From: Pseudomonas lini
GTDB taxonomy: Bacteria > Pseudomonadota > Gammaproteobacteria > Pseudomonadales > Pseudomonadaceae
Assembly: GCF_030812475.1 (NCBI RefSeq)
Contig: NZ_JAUSSR010000001.1
Location: 744,001-808,000, forward strand
DNA: 64,000 nucleotides
Direction: 5' to 3'
The notes below the pieces were generated by a model. It worked only from the letters and a program-made list of their open reading frames with translations. It was not told the origin of the DNA and ran no database searches. This document shows positions 11,255 to 25,065 of the stretch, one piece after another. Position 1 is the first letter of the stretch. Every line of letters begins with the position of its first letter. The translations under genes were made by a program, and so were the position numbers.

Positions 11255-11555
11255 TGGGAGCGAGCTTGCTCGCGATGGTCGTGAACGATGTCGCGTCTTT
11301 GCTGGGTGAACGTGGCGCTCTGAAGCTTATCGCGAGCAAGCTCGCTCCTACAGGGGGTTGATAGTGCCAGTTTGTCGGCCTGGCGCGGGGCAAGTTGAAT
11401 CGTAGACAGCAAAACGCCCCGGCATCGGGGGATGGCGGAGCGTTTTGGGGTGTCCTTGAGGCCGCTATCGCGAGCAAGCTCGCTCCCACAGGGATCGATG
11501 GTGTTGCCAGAATTTTCAGCAACTCACAAATCTATTGTGGGAGCGGGCTTTTCCG
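11255..11555. repeat. REPIN and single REP units, GGGAGCGAGC family
   Basis: Forward unit GTGGGAGCGAGCTTGCTCGCGA at about 11253-11275 and reverse unit TCGCGAGCAAGCTCGCTCC at about 11328-11350 form a REPIN. A further reverse unit is at about 11468-11490, and a decayed forward unit (TGTGGGAGCGGGC) at about 11536. This is the second REP family of the window, distinct in its core from the GGAGCTGGCTTGCCAGC family. Confidence 0.75.
11408..11447. terminator. Bidirectional terminator-like hairpin
   Basis: AAAACGCCCCG pairs with CGGAGCGTTTT across a roughly 18-base interior, giving a T-tract in both directions. It lies between the GNAT gene and the secretin-domain gene. The stem has one mismatch. 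Confidence 0.5.
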
Positions 11556-11587
11556 GGCGGCGTTCCGACGAAGGGCGCGACTCGGTA

Positions 11588-12013
11588 TCAGGCCGAGTGA
11601 CGCACCATGTCCACATGCGGAATCCCGGCTTCCAGGAATTCCTCGCTGACCATGTGAAAACCCAGGCGCTCGTAGAACGCCGTGGCCTGCACTTGCGCGC
11701 TCAGCATCTGCTGCTTCAGCCCGCGCTTCTCGGCTTCACCGATCACCGCGTGCATCAGCGCATCGCCGACCTTCAAGCCGCGCCAGTCCCTGAGTACCGA
11801 CACCCGGCCGACGTGACCGTCAGGCAACAGGCGGGCGGTGCCCACCGGAAAGTCGCCTTCGAGGGCGAGGAAATGCACGGCCGTCACATCATCGGCATCC
11901 CATTCCAGTTCTGGCGGAACGGACTGCTCGGCGACGAACACCGTCTCACGAATGCGCCGGATCTCGGCGTTGTCCTTTTGCCAGTCTGCGACACGCACGT
12001 GGATCTTATTCAT
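11588..12013 (-). CDS. GNAT family N-acetyltransferase (ElaA-like)
   Basis: A single-domain acetyltransferase of about 141 residues. The acetyl-CoA loop region GRVSVLRDWRGLKVGDALMHAVIGEAEKRGL and the terminal motif AFYERLGFHMVSEEFLEAGIPHVDM are those of the ElaA-like subgroup. The substrate cannot be told from sequence. It overlaps the end of roxA by eight bases, so the two genes are co-translated. I start at the ATG of MNKIHVRV; an ATG two codons earlier is equally possible. Confidence 0.85.
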   Translation of the reverse strand: MNKIHVRVADWQKDNAEIRRIRETVFVAEQSVPPELEWDADDVTAVHFLALEGDFPVGTARLLPDGHVGRVSVLRDWRGLKVGDALMHAVIGEAEKRGLKQQMLSAQVQATAFYERLGFHMVSEEFLEAGIPHVDMVRHSA

Positions 12014-13175
12014 CGGCAAACCCCAGGCTTCCTTGCTTGATCAGCTCGCACAGCAGGCCGCGACCGTCTTCGTCGCTCAGCCAGTCGCCGAGGTTGTCGA
12101 CGTGCAGCGCGTCGGCGGCGCAGATCATCTTCAGCAGCTCGCGCAGTTTGCCCGGCAGGTAACGGCTCTGGCCGCTGGCGAACAGCAGCAGGTCGTCATC
12201 GACTTCGGACCAGGCCAGGCGCGCGCTCGGATTGCGGATCAGCACTGCGCCTTGCTCGAGGCTGGCGAGCAGGTCGTCTTCTTCGATTTCTTCGGGGCCC
12301 ACCACCAGTTCCGGGTAACGTGGCTCGGTCATGAACTGGCCGAACCAGGTCAGCAGCAGGCGCTCGTCGCTCATGTGTTCGGCCAGCAGGCCTTTCAAGC
12401 GATCGAGGGCGTCGTGCTGGATCTGGTGTGGATCGGCGGCAGGCAGGGCGTCGGCGTCGGTGTAGCGATCTTCATCCGGCAGGAACTGGCTGAGGAAGTC
12501 AGTGAAGTGGGTCAGCACTTCAGAGGCGCTCGGTGCACGGAAGCCAACGGAATAAGTCAGGCAATTGTCGACAGCCACGCCGCAATGGGCCAGGCGCGGC
12601 GGCAGGTAGAGCATGTCGCCCGGTTCCAGCACCCACTCGTCGGTGGCTTCGAAGTCGGCGAGAATGCGCAGATCGGCGTGCTGCAGCAGCTTGCTCTCGG
12701 AGTCGCACATCTGGCCGATCTTCCAGTTGCGCTTGCCATGGCCCTGCAGCAGGAACACGTCGTAGTTGTCGAAGTGCGGGCCAACGCTGCCACCCGGGGC
12801 GGCGAAGCTGATCATCACGTCGTCGATGCGCCAGCTTGGCAGGAAGCGGAAATTCTCCAGCAGCTCGGCGACTTCCGGCACGAATTGGTCAACCGCTTGA
12901 ACCAGCAGAGTCCAATCGCGTTCCGGCAGCTTGCTGAATTCGTCTTCGGCGAACGGGCCGCGGCGCAATTCCCAAGGGCGCTCGCCGTTCTCGATGATCA
13001 GGCGCGACTCAACTTCTTCTTCCAGCGCGAGGCCGGCCAGTTCGTCGGCGTCGATCGGGCTTTCGAATTCAGGAATCGCCTGGCGGATCAGCAGGGGTTT
13101 TTTCTGCCAGTAGTCGCGCAGGAACTCGCGCGCCGTGATGCCGCCCAGAAGTTGAAGAGGAATGTCAGGATTCAT
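12006..13175 (-). CDS. roxA: Ribosomal protein uL16 arginine hydroxylase, JmjC/cupin
   Basis: The 389-residue protein is a Fe(II)/2-oxoglutarate oxygenase of the RoxA/YcfD family. It hydroxylates an arginine of ribosomal protein uL16 in E. coli. The iron triad is visible as His134-x-Asp136 in GPHFDNYDVFLLQGHG and His197 in RLAHCGVAV. A C-terminal winged-helix-like region follows (LRELLKMICAADALHVDNLGDWL). It is encoded upstream of, and overlapping, a GNAT gene. Length fits the family. Confidence 0.88.
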   Translation of the reverse strand: MNPDIPLQLLGGITAREFLRDYWQKKPLLIRQAIPEFESPIDADELAGLALEEEVESRLIIENGERPWELRRGPFAEDEFSKLPERDWTLLVQAVDQFVPEVAELLENFRFLPSWRIDDVMISFAAPGGSVGPHFDNYDVFLLQGHGKRNWKIGQMCDSESKLLQHADLRILADFEATDEWVLEPGDMLYLPPRLAHCGVAVDNCLTYSVGFRAPSASEVLTHFTDFLSQFLPDEDRYTDADALPAADPHQIQHDALDRLKGLLAEHMSDERLLLTWFGQFMTEPRYPELVVGPEEIEEDDLLASLEQGAVLIRNPSARLAWSEVDDDLLLFASGQSRYLPGKLRELLKMICAADALHVDNLGDWLSDEDGRGLLCELIKQGSLGFADE

Positions 13176-13214
13176 GTGTAACCTATTGAAAAAAAGTACT
13201 TTTCAGACGGGAAT

Positions 13215-13240
13215 AAAAACGCCCGGCGCTGCCGGGCGTC
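13215..13240 (-). terminator. Rho-independent terminator of purB
   Basis: Hairpin GCCCGGC / GCCGGGC followed on the minus strand by a T-tract, 25 bp after the purB stop codon. Confidence 0.85.
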
Positions 13241-13261
13241 TCAAACGGGTACAGCGGTCGA

Positions 13262-14719
<1,458 letters not shown>

Positions 14720-14758
14720 TTACGCGTTACAAAAAACCAGAGGTGTTGCGGGCGCGGT

Positions 14759-15382
14759 TCAGCTGCTGCGCATCAGCGGGTAAAGTTCTTTCAACAGCTT
14801 GCGTCGACTGATCACCAGCTGCCAGCGATGACCGCCCAGTTGCCGCCACAGGCGTGCAGAACGGATCCCGGCCAGCAACAGGGCGCGGATTTTCGAGGCG
14901 TTGCTCGGTTGCTGCAGGTTGCGCATGTCGCCGTGGACCTGAATCCGCTGGCGCAGGGTGCTCAAGGTGTCCTGGTAAAGCGCGCCGCAGGCCGCGATCA
15001 CGTTTTCGTGGGCCGCGCCGAAGTGCTCGACCTGGGACTGGATCTGCGGCAGGCGCTTGCCGATTTCGTCCAGCATGTCGCCGCGCTTGGCCAGCTGGCG
15101 CTCCAGGCCCAGCATGGCCAGGGCATAACGCAGCGGTTCGCGCTGAAGGGTGCTGGGGTCGCGCTCCAGGGCGCCAATCAGGGCACGGTAGCCTTCACGC
15201 AGATTGAGGTCGTCGCCGCCGTAGACTTCCAGGGTGTCCTTGGGGTCACGAATCAGCAGGCTGCCGAGCATGCAGGTCAGGCCGGCTTCGGTGGTCTGGC
15301 CGGTCTTGGCGATCTTGTCGACCAGCACCGCGGCGAGAAACACCCCGCCCAGTGCCGTCAATTGCTCCTGGGTCGGGTTCAT
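14759..15382 (-). CDS. hflD: High-frequency lysogenization protein HflD homologue
   Basis: This 207-residue, mostly helical protein (start [28 protein letters not shown]) belongs to the HflD family. The family is known from E. coli as a membrane-associated factor that affects lambda CII, and it is nearly always encoded between mnmA and purB. No enzymatic motif is seen. It overlaps mnmA by four bases (ATGA). Confidence 0.93.
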   Translation of the reverse strand: MNPTQEQLTALGGVFLAAVLVDKIAKTGQTTEAGLTCMLGSLLIRDPKDTLEVYGGDDLNLREGYRALIGALERDPSTLQREPLRYALAMLGLERQLAKRGDMLDEIGKRLPQIQSQVEHFGAAHENVIAACGALYQDTLSTLRQRIQVHGDMRNLQQPSNASKIRALLLAGIRSARLWRQLGGHRWQLVISRRKLLKELYPLMRSS

Positions 15383-16524
15383 TGGGCTTGGCCCTTGCTG
15401 GCGCTCTTGCTGGTCCAGGGTTCGGCGATTTCGATCACGCCGCCGCCGAGGCAGATTTCACCGTCGTAGAACACCACCGATTGACCCGGGGTGACCGCGC
15501 GTTGCGGGTCATCGAAGATCGCGCGGTAGCCGCTGGCGGTCTTTTCCAGGGTGCAGGGCTGATCGCCCTGGCGATAACGTACTTTGGCGGTCAGCTTGCG
15601 CGGCTCGGTCAGGTCGATCGGGTTGACCCAATAGATCTCCGAGGCGAGCAGGGCGCGGGAAAACAGATACGGGTGGTCATTACCCTGGCCAACGATCAGC
15701 TCGTTGTGCTCCAGGTCCTTGATCAGCACATACCAGGGTTCGTCACCGGCGTCTTTCAGGCCGCCGATGCCCAGGCCCTGACGCTGACCGATGGTGTGGT
15801 ACATCAAGCCGTGGTGACGGCCGATGACTTCACCTTCGGTGGTCTTGATCTCGCCCGGCTGGGCCGGCAGGTACTGCTTGAGGAAGTCGCTGAAGCGGCG
15901 CTCGCCGATAAAGCAGATCCCGGTGGAATCCTTTTTCTTCGCGGTGGCCAGCTGGTGTTTCTCGGCGATCGCGCGCACTTCGGGTTTCTCCAGTTCGCCG
16001 ACCGGGAACAGGGTCTTGGCGATCTGCTCGCCACCGACAGCGTGCAGGAAGTAGCTCTGGTCCTTGTTCGGGTCCAGGCCCTTGAGCAGCTCGGTGCGGC
16101 CTTCGATGTCGCGGCGGCGCACATAGTGACCGGTGGCGATCAGGTCGGCACCGAGCATCATGGCGTAGTCGAGGAACGCCTTGAACTTGATCTCGCGGTT
16201 GCAGAGGATGTCCGGGTTCGGCGTGCGACCGGCCTTGTATTCGGCCAGGAAGTGCTCGAACACGTTGTCCCAGTACTCGGCGGCGAAGTTGGCGGTATGC
16301 AGCTTGATGCCGATCCGGTCGCACACGGCCTGGGCGTCCGCCAGGTCGTCCATGGCGGTGCAGTATTCCGTTCCATCGTCTTCTTCCCAGTTCTTCATGA
16401 ACAGGCCTTCCACCTCATAACCCTGCTCGATCAGCAGGAGAGCGGAAACGGAAGAGTCCACGCCGCCGGACATGCCGACAATGACGCGCTTCTTTTGTGT
16501 GTCAGAAGGGGCTGGATCACGCAT
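15379..16524 (-). CDS. mnmA: tRNA-specific 2-thiouridylase MnmA
   Basis: MnmA makes 2-thiouridine at wobble U34 of tRNA-Lys, Glu and Gln. It activates U34 with ATP and accepts sulfur from TusE. The PP-loop GMSGGVDSS is at residues 18-26. The catalytic Cys of [13 protein letters not shown] and the second Cys of [12 protein letters not shown] are present. Length is 381. Its sulfur donors tusDCBE are encoded about 22 kb away in this same window. It is coupled to hflD downstream and followed upstream by a nudJ-like gene. Confidence 0.97.
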   Translation of the reverse strand: MRDPAPSDTQKKRVIVGMSGGVDSSVSALLLIEQGYEVEGLFMKNWEEDDGTEYCTAMDDLADAQAVCDRIGIKLHTANFAAEYWDNVFEHFLAEYKAGRTPNPDILCNREIKFKAFLDYAMMLGADLIATGHYVRRRDIEGRTELLKGLDPNKDQSYFLHAVGGEQIAKTLFPVGELEKPEVRAIAEKHQLATAKKKDSTGICFIGERRFSDFLKQYLPAQPGEIKTTEGEVIGRHHGLMYHTIGQRQGLGIGGLKDAGDEPWYVLIKDLEHNELIVGQGNDHPYLFSRALLASEIYWVNPIDLTEPRKLTAKVRYRQGDQPCTLEKTASGYRAIFDDPQRAVTPGQSVVFYDGEICLGGGVIEIAEPWTSKSASKGQAQ

Positions 16525-16583
16525 AGGGATTCAATGAGTGTCTTGAAAAAGGACGCGATTCTAGCAGGCCCAAGCCCGCAAGG

Positions 16584-17030
16584 CTAAAGAGAAGGGCGGA
16601 TCAGTTCGAGACCGAAGTGATTGCCGTCCAGATAATCATCGATACAGCGGATGATCAGCTCACTGCGCCAGTTTGCGCGCTGGTCGAGCAATTCGTCACG
16701 CGTCAGCCATTTTGCGCCGACGATACCGTCGTCCAACTGATAGTCCGGGTGGTGTTTGAGCGGTTTTGCGCTGAAGCAGACCCGCTGGTAGGTCACGCCG
16801 TTGCTGGGGGCGGTGTAGAGGTAAATGCCCACCACGCCGGTGGGTTCGACGTCCCAGCCGGTTTCCTCGAGGGTTTCGCGTATGGCGGCGTCGATCAGGG
16901 TTTCGTCCGGATCGAGGTGACCGGCGGGCTGGTTGAGTACCGTTCGTCCGTGCTTGAGTTCTTCGACCATCAGGAAGCGGCCATTGTCTTCGACGATGGT
17001 GGCGACGGTGATGTGGGGTTTCCAGTCCAT
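16584..17030 (-). CDS. nudJ: Nudix hydrolase, NudJ-like
   Basis: A 148-residue Nudix enzyme with the box GHLDPDETLIDAAIRETLEETGW (about residues 37-59). In E. coli the orthologue NudJ, encoded beside mnmA, hydrolyses HMP-pyrophosphate, thiamine pyrophosphate and other nucleotides. Assignment as NudJ rests on the neighbourhood and the N-terminal HITVATIVEDNGRFLMVEE. The exact substrate is not visible. Confidence 0.87.
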   Translation of the reverse strand: MDWKPHITVATIVEDNGRFLMVEELKHGRTVLNQPAGHLDPDETLIDAAIRETLEETGWDVEPTGVVGIYLYTAPSNGVTYQRVCFSAKPLKHHPDYQLDDGIVGAKWLTRDELLDQRANWRSELIIRCIDDYLDGNHFGLELIRPSL

Positions 17031-17069
17031 AGAGCTTCCTCAAATGTTGAAGGTTTAAACACGGGCCCC

Positions 17070-17165
17070 TGTAGGAGCTGGCTTGCCAGCGAAAGCTGTG
17101 GGTCAGTCAATGACGATGTTGAATGATAGACCGCCTTCGCTGGCAAGCCAGCTCCTACAGGGGAT
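17070..17165. repeat. REPIN, GGAGCTGGC family
   Basis: Perfect forward unit CTGTAGGAGCTGGCTTGCC (17070-17095) and reverse unit GGCAAGCCAGCTCCTACAG (about 17138-17160) around a 45-bp interior. It lies between nudJ and the icd terminator. Confidence 0.85.
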
Positions 17166-17196
17166 CTGGTTCGGCAGATAAATACGTGTGAACGCC

Positions 17197-17232
17197 AAAA
17201 ACACAAACCCCGGCACATGGCCGGGGTTTGTG
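17197..17232 (-). terminator. Terminator of icd
   Basis: A long perfect stem (CACAAACCCCGGC / GCCGGGGTTTGTG, loop of five) is followed on the minus strand by five T. It lies 17 bp after the icd stop codon. Confidence 0.85.
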
Positions 17233-17248
17233 ATGCAGCCTTACAACC

Positions 17249-19970
<2,722 letters not shown>

Positions 19971-21227
19971 ATGGGTTACAAGAAGATTCAGGTTCCAGCC
20001 GTCGGCGACAAAATCACCGTCAATGCAGACCATTCTCTCAATGTTCCTAATAACCCGATCATCCCCTTCATCGAAGGCGACGGCATTGGGGTTGATATCA
20101 GCCCGGTCATGATCAAGGTTGTCGATGCTGCTGTTAAGAAGGCTTACGGCGGCGAACGCAAAATTTCCTGGATGGAAGTCTACGCCGGGGAGAAAGCGAC
20201 TCAGGTTTACGATCAGGACACCTGGCTGCCCCAGGAAACCCTGGACGCGGTCAAGGATTACGTGGTGTCCATCAAGGGCCCCCTGACCACTCCGGTCGGC
20301 GGCGGCATCCGTTCGCTGAACGTGGCCCTGCGCCAGCAACTCGACCTGTACGTCTGCCTGCGCCCGGTGCGCTGGTTCGAAGGCGTGCCTAGCCCGGTCA
20401 AGAAGCCAGGCGACGTCGACATGACCATCTTCCGCGAAAACTCGGAAGACATTTATGCCGGCATCGAATGGAAGGCCGGTTCGCCGGAAGCGACCAAGGT
20501 CATCAAGTTCCTCAAAGATGAAATGGGCGTCACCAAGATCCGTTTCGACGAAAACTGCGGTATCGGCATCAAGCCGGTTTCGCTGCAAGGCACCAAGCGT
20601 CTGGCGCGCAAGGCCCTGCAATACGTAGTCGACAACGATCGCGATTCGCTGACCATCGTGCACAAAGGCAACATCATGAAGTTCACCGAAGGTGCCTTCA
20701 AGGAATGGGCCTACGAAGTGGCGGCTGAAGAGTTCGGCGCGACCCTGCTCGACGGTGGTCCGTGGATGCAGTTCAAGAACCCGAAAACCGGCAAGAATGT
20801 CGTCGTCAAGGACGCCATCGCCGATGCCATGCTCCAGCAGATCCTGCTGCGCCCGGCCGAATACGATGTGATCGCGACCCTGAACCTCAACGGCGACTAC
20901 CTCTCCGACGCCCTGGCGGCCGAAGTGGGCGGTATCGGTATCGCGCCAGGCGCCAACCTGTCCGACACCATCGCCATGTTCGAAGCGACCCACGGTACTG
21001 CGCCGAAGTACGCCGGCAAGGACCAGGTCAACCCGGGTTCGCTGATCCTGTCGGCAGAGATGATGCTGCGTCACATGGGCTGGACCGAAGCGGCCGACCT
21101 GATCATCAAGGGCACCAACGGCGCGATCTCCGCCAAGACCGTGACCTATGACTTCGAGCGCTTGATGGAAGGCGCCAAGCTGGTGTCCTCGTCAGGCTTC
21201 GGCGATGCGCTGATCTCGCACATGTAA
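19971..21227 (+). CDS. idh: Isocitrate dehydrogenase, NADP-dependent, dimeric type
   Basis: A 418-residue E. coli-type NADP isocitrate dehydrogenase. It has the phosphorylatable-Ser/isocitrate motif [13 protein letters not shown], the metal-binding block [28 protein letters not shown] and the NADP site [12 protein letters not shown]. In E. coli this serine is modified by AceK to divert flux into the glyoxylate shunt; aceK is not in the window. I chose the ATG of MGYKKIQVP (GGAG seven bases upstream) over earlier in-frame codons. Confidence 0.97.
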   Translation: MGYKKIQVPAVGDKITVNADHSLNVPNNPIIPFIEGDGIGVDISPVMIKVVDAAVKKAYGGERKISWMEVYAGEKATQVYDQDTWLPQETLDAVKDYVVSIKGPLTTPVGGGIRSLNVALRQQLDLYVCLRPVRWFEGVPSPVKKPGDVDMTIFRENSEDIYAGIEWKAGSPEATKVIKFLKDEMGVTKIRFDENCGIGIKPVSLQGTKRLARKALQYVVDNDRDSLTIVHKGNIMKFTEGAFKEWAYEVAAEEFGATLLDGGPWMQFKNPKTGKNVVVKDAIADAMLQQILLRPAEYDVIATLNLNGDYLSDALAAEVGGIGIAPGANLSDTIAMFEATHGTAPKYAGKDQVNPGSLILSAEMMLRHMGWTEAADLIIKGTNGAISAKTVTYDFERLMEGAKLVSSSGFGDALISHM

Positions 21228-21240
21228 GGGAGCAGGTATC

Positions 21241-21267
21241 AAAAAAACCGCCTTCGGGCGGTTTTCT
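21241..21267. terminator. Bidirectional terminator between idh and cspD
   Basis: Stem AACCGCC / GGCGGTT with a stable TTCG tetraloop, flanked by A-tract and T-tract so that it can end both the plus-strand idh and the minus-strand cspD transcripts. Confidence 0.85.
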
Positions 21268-21289
21268 TATGACTGGATGGCGGGTTGCG

Positions 21290-21583
21290 TCAGGTCGAGA
21301 CGGTTTCCTGTTGGATGGCGGGCGCGGTCTGCTCCTTCCCGATAGCAGCGGCCGTAATCTTGACTGCGTGCAATCCTTTAGGGCCCTGGACGATCTCGAA
21401 GTCTACGGCTTGCCCGGCCTTGAGGGTTTTGTATCCGTCCATTTCAATGGCCGAATAGTGGGCAAAGAAATCGATTTCCCTGCCATCCTCGTTGCGGCCT
21501 TCTCTGGCGTCGGTGTTGATGAAGCCGAACCCCTTGGCGTTGTTGAACCATTTCACCTTGCCGCTGACCTTCACACATGACAT
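21290..21583 (-). CDS. cspD: Cold-shock domain protein CspD
   Basis: A 97-residue cold-shock OB-fold protein, encoded divergently from clpS as in E. coli, where CspD is a stationary-phase inhibitor of replication. RNP1 reads KGFGFI ([15 protein letters not shown]). RNP2, normally D-I/L-F-V/A-H, appears as [18 protein letters not shown]. Between them is an insertion rich in charged residues ([14 protein letters not shown]) that is longer than in most CspD as I recall them. I chose the ATG of MSCVKVSG, eight bases after AGAGGG. Confidence 0.88.
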   Translation of the reverse strand: MSCVKVSGKVKWFNNAKGFGFINTDAREGRNEDGREIDFFAHYSAIEMDGYKTLKAGQAVDFEIVQGPKGLHAVKITAAAIGKEQTAPAIQQETVST

Positions 21584-21808
21584 ACCCATATCCCTCTGCA
21601 ACAGACTCCATCACTGGAGTATCATCCAGTACATCCGCAGTCATTTCTTGGAAATAAGGTTGACTCCGCGGACCTTTTTTACCCACTGTGGGCTCTATTG
21701 GTTGTAACACCGTTTTGCCGATAGTCAAGGTGACCAGGCAGTCGGAGTTGAAATCGACGATGGTCGCCCCCACCACTGTATTCGCACAACTGACGAACCT
21801 TTCTTTCC

Positions 21809-22192
21809 ATGCATGCAATCAGCCAGATTCGACTAACATTCAATCAGGATCGTCCGACTCTCCAAACAGATCGTCCGGAGGAACACGACGACGATTCAGC
21901 GGGCATTGCTGTTCAGGAAGCAAAGCCTGCGTTACAGGCACCACCGATGTACAAGGTGGTTTTGTTCAACGATGACTACACACCGATGGATTTCGTCGTC
22001 GAAGTGCTCGAGGTGTTTTTTAACCTGAATCGCGAGCTGGCGACCAAGGTCATGCTGGCCGTCCACACAGAAGGACGGGCAGTATGTGGAGTGTTTACCC
22101 GCGACATCGCCGAGACGAAGGCCATGCAGGTCAACCAGTACGCCAGGGAAAGCCAGCATCCGCTACTCTGTGAAATCGAGAAGGACGGTTAA
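21809..22192 (+). CDS. clpS: ATP-dependent Clp protease adaptor ClpS
   Basis: ClpS delivers N-degron proteins (N-terminal Leu, Phe, Trp, Tyr) to ClpAP. The 127-residue protein has a disordered acidic N-terminal extension and the adaptor fold [27 protein letters not shown], with the binding-pocket NDDYT and the conserved [21 protein letters not shown]. It is followed 30 bp later by clpA. The two aminoacyl transferases that create such N-degrons, ate and aat, are encoded 3 kb away. Confidence 0.96.
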   Translation: MHAISQIRLTFNQDRPTLQTDRPEEHDDDSAGIAVQEAKPALQAPPMYKVVLFNDDYTPMDFVVEVLEVFFNLNRELATKVMLAVHTEGRAVCGVFTRDIAETKAMQVNQYARESQHPLLCEIEKDG

Positions 22193-22222
22193 TCGCCGAC
22201 CACTTGGGTATGAGGTGAAGCT

Positions 22223-24493
22223 ATGTTAAACCGCGAGCTCGAAGTCACCCTCAATCTTGCCTTCAAGGAGGCCCGATCGAAGCGTCATGAATTCATGACC
22301 GTCGAACACCTCCTGCTGGCCCTATTGGACAATGAGGCTGCCGCCACCGTTTTGCGTGCCTGCGGCGCAAACCTCGACAAACTCAAGCATGATCTGCAGG
22401 AGTTCATCGACTCGACCACGCCATTGATCCCCGTCCATGACGAGGATCGTGAAACCCAGCCAACCCTGGGCTTCCAGCGTGTATTGCAGCGTGCTGTCTT
22501 TCACGTACAGAGCTCGGGCAAACGCGAAGTGACCGGCGCCAACGTGCTGGTTGCGATCTTCAGCGAACAAGAGAGTCAGGCGGTGTTCCTGCTTAAACAG
22601 CAGAGCGTCGCGCGGATCGATGTCGTCAACTACATCGCCCATGGCATTTCCAAAGTGCCGGGGCACGGCGATCACTCTGAAGGTGAGCAAGATATGCAGG
22701 ACGACGAGGGCGGTGAGTCTTCTTCTTCAGGCAATCCCCTGGATGCTTATGCCAGCAACCTCAACGAACTCGCGCGCCAGGGTCGTATCGATCCATTGGT
22801 CGGCCGCGAGCTGGAAGTCGAGCGTGTCGCCCAGATCCTGGCGCGTCGTCGCAAGAACAATCCGTTGCTGGTGGGCGAGGCAGGCGTGGGTAAAACCGCG
22901 ATTGCCGAAGGCCTGGCCAAGCGCATTGTCGACAACCAGGTGCCGGATCTGCTGGCCAATAGCGTGGTGTATTCCCTCGATCTGGGGGCTCTGCTGGCCG
23001 GGACCAAATACCGCGGCGATTTCGAGAAGCGTTTCAAGGCGCTGCTCAATGAGCTGAAAAAACGTCCGCAGGCGATCCTGTTCATCGACGAGATCCACAC
23101 CATCATCGGTGCGGGTGCCGCGTCCGGTGGCGTGATGGACGCCTCGAACCTGCTCAAGCCGTTGCTGTCATCCGGTGATATCCGTTGCATCGGTTCGACC
23201 ACCTTCCAGGAATTCCGCGGGATCTTCGAGAAGGACCGTGCCTTGGCCCGGCGCTTCCAGAAGGTCGATGTGTCGGAGCCGTCGGTGGAAGACACCATCG
23301 GTATCCTGCGCGGCCTGAAGGGGCGTTTCGAAGCGCACCACGGCATCGAATACAGCGATGAAGCATTGCGTGCGGCGGCTGAGCTGGCCTCGCGCTATAT
23401 CAATGACCGGCACATGCCGGACAAGGCCATCGACGTCATCGACGAGGCGGGTGCCTACCAGCGCCTGCAGCCGATCGAGAAGCGCGTGAAACGCATCGAA
23501 GTGCCTCAGGTCGAGGACATCGTCGCGAAAATCGCGCGAATTCCGCCAAAACACGTCACCAGCTCCGACAAAGAGCTGCTGCGTAACCTTGAGCGTGACC
23601 TGAAGCTGACGGTATTTGGCCAGGATGCCGCGATCGACTCGCTGTCGACCGCGATCAAACTGTCCCGTGCCGGCCTCAAGTCGCCTGACAAGCCTGTCGG
23701 TTCGTTCCTGTTCGCAGGCCCGACCGGTGTAGGTAAAACCGAAGCGGCGCGTCAGTTGGCCAAGGCGTTGGGGATCGAACTGGTGCGTTTCGACATGTCC
23801 GAGTACATGGAGCGCCACACCGTATCGCGTCTGATCGGTGCGCCTCCAGGCTATGTCGGGTTCGACCAGGGCGGCCTGCTGACCGAAGCCATCACCAAGC
23901 AGCCTCACTGCGTGCTGTTGCTCGATGAGATCGAGAAGGCGCATCCAGAAGTCTTCAACCTGCTGTTGCAGGTCATGGACCACGGTACGCTCACCGATAA
24001 CAACGGGCGCAAGGCGGACTTCCGTAACGTGATCGTCATCATGACGACCAACGCCGGCGCCGAAACCGCAGCCCGTGCTTCGATCGGTTTCACCCATCAG
24101 GACCACTCGTCCGATGCGATGGAAGTGATCAAGAAGAGCTTCACGCCGGAATTCCGCAACCGTCTGGACACCATTATCCAGTTTGGTCGCCTCAGCCATG
24201 AGGTCATCAAGAGCGTGGTGGACAAGTTCCTTACCGAGCTTCAGGCGCAGTTGGAAGACAAGCGTGTGCAGCTGGAAGTGACAGACGCGGCGCGCAGCTG
24301 GCTGGCAGCCGGTGGCTACGACTCGGCAATGGGCGCTCGACCCATGGCGCGTTTGATCCAGGACAAGATCAAGCGTCCGCTGGCGGAAGAGATTCTGTTT
24401 GGGGAACTGGCCGACCATGGTGGCGTGGTGCATATCGATCTGAAGGACGGCGAGCTGACCTTCGAGTTCGAGACCACGGCTGAAATGGCCTGA
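22223..24493 (+). CDS. clpA: ATP-dependent Clp protease ATPase subunit ClpA
   Basis: A 756-residue Hsp100 unfoldase that works with ClpP. The Clp N-domain (residues 1-145) binds ClpS. The first AAA module has Walker A GEAGVGKT near residue 214 and Walker B ILFIDEIHTI. The second AAA module has GPTGVGKT near residue 503 and VLLLDEIEKAHP. The acidic linker (HSEGEQDMQDDEGGESSSSGN) between N-domain and D1 is visible. It forms an operon with clpS and ends at a strong terminator. Confidence 0.97.
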   Translation: MLNRELEVTLNLAFKEARSKRHEFMTVEHLLLALLDNEAAATVLRACGANLDKLKHDLQEFIDSTTPLIPVHDEDRETQPTLGFQRVLQRAVFHVQSSGKREVTGANVLVAIFSEQESQAVFLLKQQSVARIDVVNYIAHGISKVPGHGDHSEGEQDMQDDEGGESSSSGNPLDAYASNLNELARQGRIDPLVGRELEVERVAQILARRRKNNPLLVGEAGVGKTAIAEGLAKRIVDNQVPDLLANSVVYSLDLGALLAGTKYRGDFEKRFKALLNELKKRPQAILFIDEIHTIIGAGAASGGVMDASNLLKPLLSSGDIRCIGSTTFQEFRGIFEKDRALARRFQKVDVSEPSVEDTIGILRGLKGRFEAHHGIEYSDEALRAAAELASRYINDRHMPDKAIDVIDEAGAYQRLQPIEKRVKRIEVPQVEDIVAKIARIPPKHVTSSDKELLRNLERDLKLTVFGQDAAIDSLSTAIKLSRAGLKSPDKPVGSFLFAGPTGVGKTEAARQLAKALGIELVRFDMSEYMERHTVSRLIGAPPGYVGFDQGGLLTEAITKQPHCVLLLDEIEKAHPEVFNLLLQVMDHGTLTDNNGRKADFRNVIVIMTTNAGAETAARASIGFTHQDHSSDAMEVIKKSFTPEFRNRLDTIIQFGRLSHEVIKSVVDKFLTELQAQLEDKRVQLEVTDAARSWLAAGGYDSAMGARPMARLIQDKIKRPLAEEILFGELADHGGVVHIDLKDGELTFEFETTAEMA

Positions 24494-24508
24494 GGTTAAC
24501 CGCAACAA

Positions 24509-24538
24509 AGCAAAAGGCGCCGAAAGGCGCCTTTTTGC
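24509..24538 (+). terminator. Rho-independent terminator of clpSA
   Basis: Stem GGCGCC / GGCGCC with a GAAA loop and TTTTT, 16 bp after the clpA stop. Confidence 0.88.
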
Positions 24539-24566
24539 TGTCTGTCGGATCTACACCGCCCCCCCA

Positions 24567-24660
24567 TGTGGGAGCGAGCCTGCTCGCGAAGAGGCCGGCA
24601 CATTCATTAAAGATGTTGGCTAGCAGACCGCTTTCGCGAGCAGGCTCGCTCCCACATTGG
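24567..24660. repeat. REPIN, GGGAGCGAGC family
   Basis: Forward unit ATGTGGGAGCGAGCCTGCTC and its reverse complement GAGCAGGCTCGCTCCCACAT about 60 bp apart, between the convergent clpA and infA terminators. Confidence 0.85.
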
Positions 24661-24693
24661 GCGGTGGGGGACTGCAGGTAAATTTCAGACAAA

Positions 24694-24725
24694 CAAAAAC
24701 GCCCGGCATAAACCGGGCGTTTTGT
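24694..24725 (-). terminator. Rho-independent terminator of infA
   Basis: AAAACGCCCGG pairs with CCGGGCGTTTT around CATAAA. The minus strand reads into a T-tract. It lies 11 bp after the infA stop. Confidence 0.88.
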
Positions 24726-24735
24726 ATTGACCTGA

Positions 24736-24954
24736 TTAGCGAGCGCGGTAAGTGATGCGCCCTTTGCTCAAGTCATAGGGCGTCAGCTCGACGCGCACTT
24801 TGTCACCGGTAAGAATACGAATGTAATTCTTGCGCATCTTGCCGGATATATGCGCGGTTACGACGTGCCCATTTTCCAACTCCACGCGAAACATGGTGTT
24901 GGGCAGGGTGTCGACGACAGTGCCTTCCATTTCGAAGCTGTCTTCTTTCGACAT
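24736..24954 (-). CDS. infA: Translation initiation factor IF-1
   Basis: IF-1 is a 72-residue OB-fold factor that binds the ribosomal A site during initiation. The sequence [26 protein letters not shown]...GRITYRAR is nearly invariant across gammaproteobacteria. The frame extends 22 codons upstream without family similarity. It is monocistronic with its own terminator. Confidence 0.98.
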
Positions 24955-25065
24955 GCAGTAAAGCCCTCGGTGTCCAATGAATGGCCCGGTGCAACTGCGC
25001 CAGGCAAAAGCGGCGTGCATTGTGCCCGAAAAATGGGGTTTAAGCCAAGGGGTTTAGGGCTTGCT

